DNA of 64,000 nt from Proliferodiscus dingleyae (GCA_003988795.1 QYAK01000021.1:310001-374000); one strand, 5' to 3'. Shown: positions 45,851-58,297, counted from the first letter of the stretch. Numbers and translations are program-made. The notes: a model not told the origin generated them from the letters alone.

Positions 45851-46174
45851 TGAGTGAGGGGGAGATGGGGAGATGGGAACTTGGGTGGAGTGAAGGTTGC
45901 GGTAATTACTGCATTCTGTCTTTCTTCGGTATGGTTGAATGGATGGATGGATGGCATGGCGTAGCTAAGCTAAGCTCGTTGCTTATCTTATCAGATGCCG
46001 ACCACGACACACGAACCACGACCACCAAACGATTCGAAGATTTTACTCCAGCCACACCCCGATGATCGTACTATACTCCAACAAAGTTGCTATTATACAA
46101 AGGTGTCTTGAATCTTGACCCCCTTCATTCATTCATTCATTCATCACCCGTATCTCCCTTTTGATCTCCCTTTG
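45851..46174. promoter_or_regulatory. Divergent promoter of AIM32-like and MTQ1-like genes
   Basis: Only 324 bases separate the two outward-facing ATGs. It contains a GGAT tetranucleotide run near 45939-45956 and a CATT run near 46123-46143. Confidence 0.55.
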
Positions 46175-47671
46175 ATGCCTCGCCTCTCTCACGCCTTACT
46201 ATGGAAAGCACATAACATCTCCCCTCTCCTCCCCCTCGTCCTCCGTGGCACTAGAACCCTCCCCTCAGCCATCAACGAGCTGCGCTGGCTGCGCGAGCAT
46301 GTTCTCTCCTCTATCTCTATCCAAGACCAGAAGAAGCATGATGATGCTCTCCCTGAACATCTAGCTGTTTACTTTCGGCTGCAGCGTAGGAAGAAGGCGC
46401 TATTGGATGTGTGTCGCAGAAGAAGTTATGGCGAGCCGCTGCAGTATATACTTGGCTCCCAGCCGTTCGGGGAGCTGGATATTCTATGTCGGCGTGGGGT
46501 GCTGATTCCTAGGTAATCTATAACCTTTTCCATTCTTCTATTCCCTGCCAATCTTTTCTTTCTATCCCCCAAAATAAATAAAACTACCCCAACCTCTTCT
46601 TTCTCCTCTCATCAGCTCTCGATCACCCACGTGATCAATCAATTTATAAATCAATCATTGTCCAAACGCACCTCGAAGGGAAATACGAAAAGAAAAGAAA
46701 ACAAGCAAGGTGGTTTTGACTAACGCGCGCGAGAGGAAACAAAAAGACCAGAGACAGAAGCATATACAACTCACCTAGCATCCCTCCTCAACAACGGAAC
46801 CCTGCATCCAGAGCTACCAGCAACAACAACAAGCAGCAGCAGCAGCGTCGTCGAAGCAGGAAAGCACCCCAGCATCAACATCCTCGACCTCTGCTCGGGA
46901 ACAGGCTGTATCTCGCTCCTGCTCTCCGCGCTCCTCTCAGCAGCACCAGATACAGATACAGACATCACCATCACAGGCTTCGACATCTCGCGCCGAGCCA
47001 TAGCGCTCGCGAGGAAGAATCTTAGCTGGAACGTCGCGCGTGGTGGGTTGCTGAGTGTTGCTACGGCGGCGAGGAGGAGACGGGTGGGGTTCGTGGAGCT
47101 GGATATCTTTGATGAGGCGGGTGTTGAGAGGGAATTGTGGCGGGGACGGGGAAGAAGGCAGCACGAGCGAGAGGGGGGGGTTGATGTGATGGTTTCTAAC
47201 CCGCCTTATATCTCGAGCTCGGGGTATGAGCGGGAGACGACGCGGTCGGTGAGGAATTGGGAGCCGAGGGTGGCGTTGGTGCCGATGGGCGAGACTGGAG
47301 ATGGGGATGGGAATGGGGATGTGTTTTATGGGAGATTGATGGAGTTATTTGAATCGGTGAGGGCTAAGGTGCTGGTGATGGAAGTTGGGGATGAGGCGCA
47401 GGCTCTGAGGGTTGTGGGGATGGTGTTGGAGAGGGGAAGAAGACGGGGAAGAAGAAGTGGGAGGATTGAGGTTGAGGTCTGGAGAGATTGGCCCAATGAG
47501 AGCAATGAGGTAGATGGTGGCAGCGATGCCGAAGACGTCTACTTCTACGTTGATGGCGTCAAGGTCCCCGTGCTAGGAGCAGGCAAGATGAGGGCTATAG
47601 TCGTGAAGTCCTTTTCTGAGGCAGCGGATGGTGGGGAGATCAAAAGGGCAGATGAGACTATTGAAAGATGA
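46175..47671 (+). CDS. MTQ1: MTQ1/HemK-type protein N5-glutamine methyltransferase
   Basis: Exons 46175-46512 and 46747-47671, with a 234-nt intron (phase 2), encode 420 residues. The start at 46175 gives an Arg/Leu/His N-terminus suited to mitochondrial import; no better ATG lies upstream in frame. The splice restores the family block R-P-E-T-E across the exon junction. The S-adenosylmethionine site is visible as ILDLCSGTGCISL, and NPPY is the catalytic motif that binds the target glutamine. The family methylates the GGQ glutamine of mitochondrial release factors. Long Arg-rich and Gly/Asp insertions near residues 280-360 make it larger than the yeast protein (~314 residues) and are presumably loop expansions. 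Divergent from the Aim32-like gene. Confidence 0.88.
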
Positions 47672-48993
47672 ACCCTCCCCCTCCTTACGACGCAACCGTG
47701 TTCTTCGTCAATCGATCTGATCGATGAGAGGGAGGGGGAAAAAAGAAGAATGATGTTTGAATTGGAAAGGAAAGACAAAAGAATGAGCCCTCCAGATTTT
47801 TGTCCTGACGAGCTCACTGGCCCCAGAACCAGGCCTTCCCTCCATATTATATTATGATATATGCATCATCATCAGCCCAGCAGACGCCCTACCTCACCTC
47901 ACCCCACCACAACCCAGCTCGACTACAAAGGTCCTCTAGACACCTTTCGCCTTTCGCCTCTCGCCTTTTCGTTTCATGCAAACATTTGCAAGAGAGGAAA
48001 GCTATAAGCTACAAGAGAGTCGGAGCCAGCGTTCGTGCTCGCTAATGCAAAACACAGTACAGTATAGTATAGTATGGTATAGTACAGTACGCTGACGCCC
48101 CCTCGGGCAATTTGACCTTCGCTTTCCTAAGCAGTAAAATACTGCAGACTTTTCCTTTCCCCTTTTTGTTCGAAAAAGAGAGATGGGAGAGAGAGAGAGA
48201 GAGAGAAAGGGGAGACAGAATCTCCCAGATAGACCAACCAACACCAGAGCACTTAAAAAACAAGGAAGAGAAATGCACACGAGAGCTCACGAGCCTTTTG
48301 TTTTCCAAGTGTCTCTCAAAAGTCTTTTCTTTTCTTCCTCTTGTTTCGGGGGATGTATGAGAAGAACTGCTAATGTTTTTTCCGACAAATATTTTCCTTT
48401 ATATTTAACACCAATGAAAAATATGAAACACATTTGGACTTCATTCACCGGATTTTTGTTTTTTTCATCAGCGCATCTCTTTTTTGGCTCTCTATACACT
48501 TTATTGGGTTGGTTACTCTAAGTTTTTTTTTTTTTTTGTTTAATTTTCGTTTTCTTCTTTTCTTTTTTTCCCCCCCTTGGCCCTGGCCCTCTATTTTCTG
48601 CAGCGTAGGGGTGGTTGGTGGTGGTGAGAGGGAGAGTAGAGTTTTTTCCAGAAAAGCTAAAAAGAAATTCGGCGGCATTCCTCGAAGATGGTGGTCTGGA
48701 ATGTTGGGTGGGTGAAATGCATGGCATGGCATGCGCATGGAGAACCACCCTTGCTGCCCTTGGAAGGAAGTTGAGCAATATGTCTCTCTTTTCTCTTTCT
48801 CTCTCCTTATTCTTTTTTCTCTTCCCCCGCCGGCCTTCCTGGTCTGTTGGATCTAATCTGAAACGAAACAAGATCGGCAATTTGTTTTTCTTTCCACTGA
48901 ATGTGTGGAATTTTTTTATTTTCAAATATAGAAAAAGGAGAGATTCGGGAAAAGGGAGGATCAACAAGCTCCGTTGAAAAGGAAAAAAACAAT
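47672..48993. other. Intergenic region, 1.3 kb, homopolymer-rich
   Basis: No supportable gene. It contains a GA dinucleotide run near 48188-48206, a T15-type run near 48522-48537, T- and C-runs near 48563-48577, and CT-rich tracts just before the next gene. Confidence 0.55.
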
Positions 48994-50259
48994 ATGTATC
49001 TTTCTATATTGCTTCTTCCCTCTGTGTCCTTTCCCTTATTTGGGGTGGCTCTCCCAGTTCCTCTCCGTCTGCCGCTCCTCCTGCTTCCGACTTCGATCTC
49101 AATCCCGCTCTCACCACCTACTCACAAACACGAACACGAACACCAATTCCAACTCACGTTCAAGGGTCATGAAGCGCAGACTCTGGACTCCTCCCACCAC
49201 GAGCACCAGCAGCAGAATGTACTTTCTCCTCACCCGGATGCGGAAATGGATGTGGACACGGACCTTTCCTCGCTCTCGCTACTTACGAAGCGATATACGA
49301 GGCACACGCACATCGGTCGTCCTTCGTCTCTGCTGTTACCGTTTATGCACGCTACGTCGCAGCCACACGGAGAACGAGGAGTAGAGGGAGAAGACGAAGA
49401 GGAATCCGGTGATGATGGTGATGGTGAAGATGGGAAGCTGGTTGTGGCTCGCGGGTATGGAGAGGATGGGGATGAGGATGGGGATGAGGATGTGGATGAG
49501 GATGGGGATGGGGATGGAAATGTGAATGATGGGGATGGAGATGACGATGAGAATGACGATGGGGGTGAGGATGGGGGTGAGGATGAGGTTGGCAATGACG
49601 ACGATGACGTGACTGACGATGATGATATGATTGAGGATGAGGATGAGAACGAGGATGGGGATGTGGATGTGGATGAGAATGAGAATGGATACGAGATAGA
49701 TGACTCTTCTTTCCAATCCCGCTCTCGCAGCAGGGACACGGACGAGAGCGAGGAACAAGAGTTTGGCGATGGCAATGAAGAAGGGGAGGGAAAGGAAAAT
49801 AAAAATGAGAATGGAAATAATGGCGAAAGTGGAGGCAGGCGAGAGAAGCTGAATATAGCACACATGCATAAATATGGCAAGCACAAGAGTCCCGGGTGGA
49901 CGGGAGAGGAGGACCTGTTATTACTGGCGGCGCAGAGGGAGGGGAACGTGGAGAACGAGGGGAAAGAACAGGAGAAGGAGCTGGTGACGGGGGGCAGTCT
50001 CGGTGGAATTGGTACCAGTGCCAGTACTGAAGTGGCGGAGGAGAAAAATGAGGAGGAGAACGAGGGAGGGAGAACGAGTGAAATGTGGAGTGGTGCTGGG
50101 CGGTGGAGGCACAAGGGGATGTTTGATAGGGTCAGGAGGGCTATTATTGGTGGTGGTGATAATGGTTTGAGGAAAAGGGAGGGAGAAGTGAGTCCAAGGA
50201 AATTTCTGCTGGCGCTAGGATGGCTGCTGATGTTGATAGTAGTGGTTTTGGTAGCTTGA
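48994..50259 (+). CDS. Secreted or membrane-anchored Asp/Glu-rich low-complexity protein
   Basis: 421 residues from the Met at 48994, chosen because it opens a clean signal peptide (MYLSILLLPSVSFPLFGVA); an in-frame GTG/ATG-led extension to 48901 looks like 5' UTR. The middle, roughly residues 125-260, is an almost uninterrupted Asp/Glu/Gly run built from GATGGG/GATGAG-type hexamers in the DNA. The last ~19 residues (KFLLALGWLLMLIVVVLVA) are hydrophobic with no charged tail, so either a GPI-anchor signal or a C-terminal membrane span. No domain recognised. The strong acidity suggests cation binding or a wall-associated polyanion, which is inference. Gene reality is moderately supported by the two hydrophobic ends flanking the acidic core. 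Confidence 0.55.
   Translation: MYLSILLLPSVSFPLFGVALPVPLRLPLLLLPTSISIPLSPPTHKHEHEHQFQLTFKGHEAQTLDSSHHEHQQQNVLSPHPDAEMDVDTDLSSLSLLTKRYTRHTHIGRPSSLLLPFMHATSQPHGERGVEGEDEEESGDDGDGEDGKLVVARGYGEDGDEDGDEDVDEDGDGDGNVNDGDGDDDENDDGGEDGGEDEVGNDDDDVTDDDDMIEDEDENEDGDVDVDENENGYEIDDSSFQSRSRSRDTDESEEQEFGDGNEEGEGKENKNENGNNGESGGRREKLNIAHMHKYGKHKSPGWTGEEDLLLLAAQREGNVENEGKEQEKELVTGGSLGGIGTSASTEVAEEKNEEENEGGRTSEMWSGAGRWRHKGMFDRVRRAIIGGGDNGLRKREGEVSPRKFLLALGWLLMLIVVVLVA
49380..49740 (+). repeat. GAT-rich hexamer/trinucleotide coding repeat
   Basis: Variants of GATGGG, GATGAG and GATGAC repeat almost continuously and encode the Asp/Glu/Gly core of the protein at 48994-50259. Confidence 0.7.
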
Positions 50260-53200
50260 GGACGAGGGATGGAGAAGTGAACAGAGAGAGGATGGGTTCT
50301 GTCGAGGATGAGGGACTGTGGACATGAGTTGAGCTGGTTGTGGGGATGCGTATAAGATTTGTCGAGTACGAGATGAAGATGAAGATGGGTGCTCGATGAT
50401 GTTGTGCAGACTGTGAAGAGAGACCTGTTGGAGAGATGGAGTTGACGGGTGACTAGTGGCCGCGGGATATGTTGATGGGATAGAGATTGTTCAGAGACCA
50501 GTAAAAGTGTTTAAGCAATTCATAGCTTGGAGGAAGGCGGTTGGGTCGAGGCGGAGATGAAGATAGAGAGCTGCTAGGTGAGATGCGAATGTTATACGAG
50601 CTGAAGGAGAGTGTTCCAAGTCATGTGTTATGGATGAGCGAATCGGTGATCTCTCGTTATGAAAGAGCGAGTTCGTGACGCGAGGGAAGGAAGTGGGATA
50701 TATGTATGGGTAGGTTCCAGAGCTCATCGAATTATAGTAGTCTGTGGCGTAGTTGTAGTCGTCTCTTTCCCGCTTTTTCCCTGTTGATGTTTGAAGTCGA
50801 GTTATGCTTCTCCTCGGCGATTCTCAAACCGAGCACAATCATTATATTGAGTTTCCAGCTCCACTAGAAACTTATTCACGTCCGGGTCTATCCGAGAAAC
50901 ATTTGCAGTCACCTATAAACAATGATCTGATCAGGATCTGACGCGAATGCGTCTTCAACCTAGAGTTGTGACTTTTGGATGTAATGATGAGTAAGTGATA
51001 GGAACATGCGCTAGACAAGTAAACTTTTGCTTATTTCAGCATCGAGAAGATTGAATTGTGAAATTAGACTAGGGATCTTGAGCTCGAAAATGGCAATATA
51101 ATTACAAATCGTCCATGAAGCTTGTACAAGATTGCGCTGCACAATGTGTCAAGAATAGACTGTAATAGTCGTAACGAAAGACAGAATTATGACCCCAGCG
51201 AATTATCAGACACGAGATTGTAAGAGAAAAGATCAGAGTTTGATTGTCTCAGCCGAGAATTCATGTCATGATTGTCTCTGGCGGTGCGGAAATTTGGAGG
51301 TCGGAAGGAAAGTACAGTAGGTTACACAGCTATTGTCTAGGTTCGACTGGTGGTCTCATGAAGAAGGCGGGTGTGAACCAAGACTCGAGCACCTTTGCAT
51401 TCATTCTGGCTAAAAACTTGAGCCTGTTTGGCTGATAGAATATAGATCTTTTTGATACGTCGTCTCTTCCAAGATAATCAAGTACATCTCGAGGGCACTT
51501 TCTTGGATAGAATATGCGCCGAAGCCGCATAGAAAACAAGCAAAGATATGCCTATGCAAATAAGCATGAACTGCACGGACTGCAATGTAACATTCGGATA
51601 TATCCATGCAAGGGACGGGTCCGGATACCATGCCGAGAGCGACGCTGTAAAACTTACGTAGCGCATGGTCCCAGGAGATCGGGAGCCTCTACATCAGACC
51701 ATGCTTGTGTATCCTCTTCCTGCATGTCTCGTGGGAATTGAGATCTTACACACTTCCACTCTTTGGCTCTTCAGCGGAAAGCCAAGCGCGGGCAGATGTG
51801 ATGAAACTGGGTTGATGGAACGGGCCGGGGATAAGTATGATGCGTTGATCCTTGGGCCCAGACTCCCCTGGAAAGCAAAATTGTCTAGGTCCCGTTTCCA
51901 GATTCTAGAACGATGCACAGGAGACTTCCTGCTTCTGTGTTCAGCTTGACAAGTCAACTAAAAGCAGTAGTTGTTGCGTAAAAGTCTACCGACCAGCTGA
52001 GTTCGCTCGAACGCAGCCAGCTGATCAGATTTCAAGCAGTTACTGGATGCGACACCTGAAACATCTCGCGGGTTTGGTACTGTACAAAGAGGGCATTGAT
52101 CATTGAACCACTTCCTAAACTCCATGACAAACATTGTACATGATCGTGATCGCTCTGTCAAGATTAGAAAAAAATGCTTACAAAGACACTAAAAAAGGGC
52201 ATTACGGGTCATCCAATCTCAAGAAACCTTGCCATAGTCTGAGAAGTGAGAAGATGTGACCCGAGGCTCCGCTCCGCTCCGCTGAGAGAGATTACTAAAC
52301 GCCCAATTGTTGTCGCAAAAAGCATTGCCCCTCGGCACGGAACGATAACGTGGGGAGATACTCGGGATCAGAGATAGAGATATCGAAATCCGTCCACCAT
52401 GCAATCCCCGGATCCTTTGCCGCAATGCCAGGTTCAGACTCCATCTCGCTAGAGCCCCTGACAGATTTCGAATTCGAAGATGCTGAGATCGAACTAACTC
52501 GTAATTCCAATAATAGACGAGGGCAAGATCTCTCTACCTGGAACTAGGAAAACGTACGTCGGCTGCATAGTCTCGGAACTGGCGCTTCTCATGAACAAAT
52601 CTGGCAGAGACCCTTACACTTTTAGTCTGCTGATTAACGGCTAACAGGGGCTTATAAAGCTGGTGCCTAGAGATACAAATATGTCGAAGCTCTCCGCAAT
52701 TTCGGGTACGCAAATCCTATTAAGTGTGGCTCAATAATATTTCACGGTGTGGCACACTTAATTTGTGCTCCCCAGTCTGCGGATTCTCGTAGGCTGATTG
52801 CTGCTTGTGCCCACCAGCGCTGTAGAATAACGATACCGAATCGGTCCTTCTTATCCGCTCAGAGAGGAAATCTAGGGAGAATTAGGGCTTGACCTGATTG
52901 ACTTTTTGCAAGCATGCAACGTTACTTTCTTCGTCCTCTCAGAAAATGCTCTTCGCAATTGCCATAAGAGATATCGGCTTTGAGAGGTCCGGGGTAGATC
53001 AGGGCCCGTGAGCGGAGGTCCCGAAAACCCACTGCCATCACGGCATAGGCACTGCAGGGTCGACCGAGGCCACCAATCTCGAAGCCCAATCACATACTCG
53101 CCAAAATCGAGCAGAGACTTCGATGTCGTCACTTGAGCGACTCGCCGTGCTACTTGACGGCAAGAAGCAATCATCGTAATCATTGCTTCGTGAGGCTGGA

Positions 53201-54879
53201 CACAAGGCTGCGGTTGATCAAGTCTCGCTGGATTGTTGATGTCGTCGGAGGCTTCATTTAGACTCAACTGCCAAGCGGAGCTGAGCAGTAGAGGCTGCGA
53301 TCTTCCTATTTTAGCATGGCTTTCGTAAACTATATTCTTCCTGCCGACAACCCCAGACTCCTCTTTTGGTCGCCGTCCTTTGCTTGAAACTCCTGGCGGA
53401 TGCCTCTACATGCTGTGCTGCAAGTTAATCGCGCTGCTTGTTGTCCGCAGCGAGACGCTTTCGCCGCAAGCGCTGCGAAGTACAGCACTGTACAGCACTG
53501 TAGTGTCCAGCTTGTCTTGGCCCCCAGGAAGTGAAGCGAGACGAGAGCCACCCCCTGATCAACAGAAACTCATAGTCTTTGTGCAGGCACAGGCGCAGGC
53601 ACAGGGGAACGCCAGCCCAGTTCTTACTGGAGCCTTCCCGAGCTCCCCCAGCATATTATCGATTCTGATGCTGCAAATCTGTCGTTATGCACCGGGAGGA
53701 TCGCGAACCATTAGACCGTCGGGCTCGTCTTGCAGCAGCGGCTGGCTTTTCGACGTGGCTTGGACTGAGCTGCACCAGAACAGTCCTCTGTCGCAGATGC
53801 CGGGGGTTTATGCACACTGTGCCTCGCCAAATCTGCGAGCGGACACTGACAGCACGACTTGCCGCCGGGGGTTATCCCGTTCGGGCCATTATTCGATAAA
53901 TGGCTGCGGAGTGCTCTTCCTAGTGGTGCGTTCTGCGGCTACCGTCGACGAGCTGATGAATAAGTCCTGACATGCGCCCCTCTGCGCCCGGCAAAATGTG
54001 AATCCAGCCTGGGGCATAAAGAGTGATCCTAATTCCTTTGCTCCTGGACTGCCTTGGGGCTTCTGCTGCGCCAAAAGTTGTCTACACGCAGTGGATGGGT
54101 GGGTGGGTGCTCTCCGTAGCTCCGTTTTATTGACAGCTCAGGGGCCAGCCGTTCGCTCAACTGCTGGCGAGACCTCAAGAGTGCTAAGCCAGGTTGAGCA
54201 TGCCTGTACACGGGTTCATCCTCTTCTGGATCACTGTCCGGGAGGTGGCGCAGGGATCAGAGGCTTCCCCCCCATGCCCCCCAAGGACCACCAGGACCTT
54301 CGAGTGATCCATCCCTACACTTCAACGTCTTTTGATATATGGCCAATACCATGATCTCCGTTGTTGTCCATCAAACGCGAATTTAGGCACTGGGGGGGAG
54401 GAGAAACCTCGCTGCGAATGAGCGCTTCGCTGGTCATCTACATAAGTGCTATCACTAATGCAGAACACGCGCCCGCCACGTTGACTTGTCCTAGACAAGA
54501 GTCGACAAAGATGACAGAGTAGTTGATAGGTAGTGAAAATGTATTGCTATGCGAGAAGCGAGGCGAAGCTAATGTGGAAGGGGTCGTCATTTCCTGGCTG
54601 GCCTCCTCCTTAGTGAAAGTGGAAGGCCGTTACAGCCATGAGGCTTGCGGCCCATCCACATCTTTGGCCCCTTGGAGGACCATGTCTAGATTCTCGAATC
54701 GTTGCTTAGCTCCATACCTAGCATAAGCTCGTGCTCGGCCTTCTTCTACCAGTGTCTTCCATCTCAGATTTGATAACCCATCAGTTCATCATAACTACAT
54801 GCGCTTGTAGCTTTGCGAAGTCGTCCTTCTTTAGACTTTAGATCATTCTTGCGGGCCCATCATCGGGAGAAATGCGTCC
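50260..54879. other. Gene-empty stretch, 4.6 kb, upstream of the Ndt80-like gene
   Basis: No frame with recognisable protein character. The longest, at 53380-53970 (+), has mixed composition, no domain and no better start context than chance. A short CAGGCACAGGCG repeat lies near 53584-53605. The right part must include the promoter and 5' UTR of the Ndt80/PhoG gene; VIB-1/XprG-type genes are known for extensive upstream regions. Confidence 0.5.
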
Positions 54880-56830
54880 ATGTCCACTACTCATTCATTA
54901 ACGATGGCCAACATCAAGCCAGAAGACACTGATACTTCCATCTGGCAAGGCTACAGTCTCCAGCCGCCGACTTCGTCGTCTTCCCATCCTCCGGCCTTTG
55001 AAAGCAACTTTGCATCTCCTAACCTGTCTATTTCGTATCATGGTAGACCACAGAAGAGCCACTATCGTTCGTTGGACATTCCGTCAATTCATACGCGCCC
55101 CCCACCTGCAGAGGGAGAAAATGGTGTATTATCTGCGTCGCCACAAACTTTAAATACTCACCACAGTTACCCCTCCTTGAAAAGAGCTTTCAACAACAGC
55201 GAGGAACTACCGTATGGGGAAAACGTACAAAACTTCAAGGAAGAGATGCCAGTAGATTCAAAACCCAACATGAGCCATGACCACAGGCTTCTCTCCTTTG
55301 CTCGGCTTCCCGAGAAACGGACCATCCTCGATAGCCAAGGACGAGTACAGCAGATCGAGCTTGCAGCCCAGATCCATGGAATGTTCTTCCTCTCCGAACT
55401 GGCAACGCCGTCTAGCGACAGCCTTCTGGTGCAGCCTGAACTGACGTGCTATCGCCGAAATCTTTTCCAGATTTCTGGTAATGTTACCGCGCCACGCGGA
55501 CCCATTTCTGTGATATCAGAGCGCGGGGAGAGAATTCCTATTGTCTCTTTAGAAGTCACCATCTCAGCGACCGAGTCGGTTGATGGGCACGTTGTGAAGT
55601 TGATCGTGATTCCTTGGAAGACTCCGCCCCCAAACTCTCCCGAAATAGCAACTGGACAGGAGCATGAGCCGACACCAATACCACTGGAACCACTGGAAGA
55701 AGGTAATGATACTAGCAGCGAGCTCATGGTGTATCCCGTCGCCTATCGAAGACTTCAATTCCGAATCGCGACGGCGAACAACGGTCGACGGAGAGAGCTG
55801 CAACAGCATTTCACTCTTCATTTGAATGTGGCCGGAAGTCTCGCGAATGGAAAGAAGATGAACGTATGCGAAACCTCAACAGGCCCGATTGTTGTACGTG
55901 GACGAAGTCCCCGTAACTTTCAAGCGAGGAAAGAAATTCCTCTCGTTGGATCGTCATCTTCTCGCGGCCAGCCCCCAGAGCTGCACGTCTCGACGGCAAA
56001 CATGCCCATCTCCGTTATTTCGGATTCAAAAGGAAAGTCGTCAAAGCCTCAAACACTTGAGCTTCCACGCTCTCCTTTTACTTTCGATTCGTCTACTATT
56101 CAGGGATCACCGTCCATGGTTCGTCAGACGTAAGTCGGTCTGCTCTTCTTTTTCTGTGAAAGTATATAGCTTTAGAATTATTACTCAGAAGACAAAACAT
56201 GCAATTCACCACAAATGCGGTGTTGCAAACCTAGCACTGAAGCGGAAACTGACAAGTGGTAGAACATACCCAACATGGAATGCATCGCAGACCAACGATC
56301 CCAGCAATACACCAAACACACCGAATTACTCAGCTTCAGCAGGTGGTGGCTTGGAGAACTATCTCCATGTTAGTCATCCGAACCCAGATCCAAGTTCTCA
56401 CTCGCCAACGGCTACAATGTCGGCTACTCAAGCACCAACGGTACGGCAGCATTATGCATACCATCCTGCGTCAGCACCAGCAGCTAGCGCGCCTCCTATA
56501 AGATTCATTGACAGCAACCCGCGGCCATCAAAGTCTCCTCGTCATGTCGCCCCTCCCGAATTGCTTTCCAATGTGGCGTATCCTGAATATGGAGCAAGGT
56601 TTGCACCATCATACAGTGGAGCAACTGAGCCAATGCCTGCTCGGAATTCTGACTACCTCCAAACTCCACTCCCAATGCAAAATTGGACCACGGCTCCAGA
56701 GACAGGAGCTGTTTATGGAACCTCGATGCAGACGACCAGCGGTCAGCAGTCCTTTGACTTTCCGGGGGAGCATCATTATTCCAAGGAGGAAGCTAATGCG
56801 CAGCAACATTACACTTGGAACCCAGCTTAA
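54880..56830 (+). CDS. Ndt80/PhoG-domain transcription factor (VIB-1/XprG-like)
   Basis: Exons 54880-56129 and 56257-56830, with a 127-nt GT-AG intron (phase 2), encode 607 residues. Met-9 (54904) is an alternative start. Residues ~185-355 form the Ndt80/PhoG DNA-binding domain, with TCYRRNLFQ, RLQFRIATANNGRRRELQQ and VVRGRSPRNF as the clearest blocks; the arginines in the last two contact DNA in Ndt80. The rest is Ser/Pro/Gln-rich and disordered. Moulds carry several paralogues: VIB-1/XprG controls secreted proteases, nutrient stress and incompatibility genes, while FSD-1/Ndt80 types act in sexual development. Sequence reading does not decide which this is, though the length fits VIB-1/XprG. 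The acceptor was chosen to keep phase. Confidence 0.82.
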
Positions 56831-57403
56831 CAGCAGAACTGTGTCAGAACTGGCCAAGCCGTGTTGACTGCAAAAAAGAATAATGACGAAATAACGACTA
56901 TCGATTGGAAGCTCTATAGCATGTCCCCACGTACTAAGCAAGATGGTGCATCTACTATCCAACAAGACTTCTAGTATCGGTGTACTAAATATTGTATAAC
57001 CCCCGGGGTGTTTTACGGGAACAGGAAAGATCTGAAAATTGACAAAATGACATTGGATATTGGATATTGAATATTGGTATTGAACTCACGAAGGAAATCT
57101 GAGCATAGGAAGGCAAGGCGCATAATGAGGGAAAAGCACGATACCCTATCGTTAGTGGATTTGGAATATAAATTTCTGTTTGGAACCAAGTAGAGGTCGA
57201 ATCTTTCATGTGTGACAAGTGAACAAAACTTTTCGTGTAATGCTGTGTACAGTAGAGGCTCAAGCATTCCTCTAACCTCTAGCTCCCGCACTACGGGGAG
57301 ATCCCGGTCCCCGTAATTATTTAAGCTTAATATTCCGCGTCCACCTCATTTTCCCTTTCGTCCAATCTCCACCAACAGAAATGCGCCGCGACTTTTAATA
57401 GGA
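56831..57403. other. Intergenic region with small uORF
   Basis: About 570 bases. A short GGATATT repeat lies near 57053-57075. An ATG at 57381 opens a five-codon frame ending at 57398, five bases before the next gene's ATG. Confidence 0.55.
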
Positions 57404-58297
57404 ATGTTCAATCTTCCAGAGGCAAAGCGGTATGAATTTCATCATGTTTGCGCATATGCAAGTTTCAGTGCTAATTGACAGAACCCAAGTGTTCGACGCA
57501 GCGATCTCTATACGCGTTCACCGTCCTCGCCCGTAACCTCGGAACCAGACCCAGAGCTCGCAGCGCAATTACAGGCACACCTTGCATCTATCTATGGCTC
57601 GGCATTCGAGACACCTGCTCTAACACCGTCTCTTGGCGGAGAGACTATTACCAGTGGAAAACCGCAGGCAGGTGCCGAAGATGTGCAAGAGGAAGAAGCG
57701 CCGGAGTTTGAATTTAGACTTTTCTCCGCAGACAAGGACAGCAAAGCGGGATCGCAAAAGATAGTCCTTGAATTGGAAGAGGAGGATGTCGGTGAAGGTG
57801 GGTTTGTGGTGCGTAACAGGGATCCAAAGTATTACTTCGCGGAGAAAGCGACTGGAGAACGGAAATGGAGGTTCCAGGTGGCGGCTCTAAGTGGTGAGGA
57901 CGTATTAGAATTATCAAAGCAGAGAGCATGGGGACTAGAAGTTCCGTGGAGGGTGAAGGTTCTCAGAGAAGCCGGAAAAGCTAGCAAACCGAACAAAGTC
58001 ATTGCGTTAGCGGCAGGGGAAGATACGAAAAGGAAGAGGGTCGGTAAGAAGCGGAGGATCTTGCTGAGACAGAAGATGAGGAAGGCAGGTGAATTGGAGG
58101 AACAGAAGAGGAAGGAGAAAGAGGCGAAAGATGAGGCGGAGCGGGAGAAGAGAACAAGACGGAATCGGGAGAAGAAGGTGAAGAGAAAGATGAAGGAGAA
58201 GGCTCAGAAGGCAGGAGGAAATGCTGCGGCTGAAGCTGAGGTTGAGGCTGGTGCTGCAACGCTTGCTGATGAGCGGGCAGAATCTATGTCGAGTTGA
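57404..58297 (+). CDS. Basic coiled-coil nuclear-type protein (DUF2011-like)
   Basis: Exons 57404-57429 and 57490-58297, with a 60-nt GT-AG intron, encode 277 residues. The start MFNLPEAKRVRR is rebuilt across the splice and resembles the conserved opening of fungal DUF2011 proteins. Residues ~95-175 are a compact region with FEFRLFS and DPKYYF. From ~200 onward lies a long Lys/Arg/Glu helix (KKRRILLRQKMRKAGE) with several possible nuclear localisation signals. The composition suggests an RNA- or ribosome-biogenesis role, but that is inference. The five-codon uORF directly upstream may reduce initiation at this ATG. Confidence 0.7.

Noticed and set aside
49230..50114. 294-codon Ser-rich minus-strand frame
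   Set aside because: Complement of the GAT-rich Asp/Glu coding repeat; composition explained by the repeat.
53380..53970. 196-codon plus-strand frame
   Set aside because: Mixed composition, no signal peptide or domain, no support from splice sites or context.
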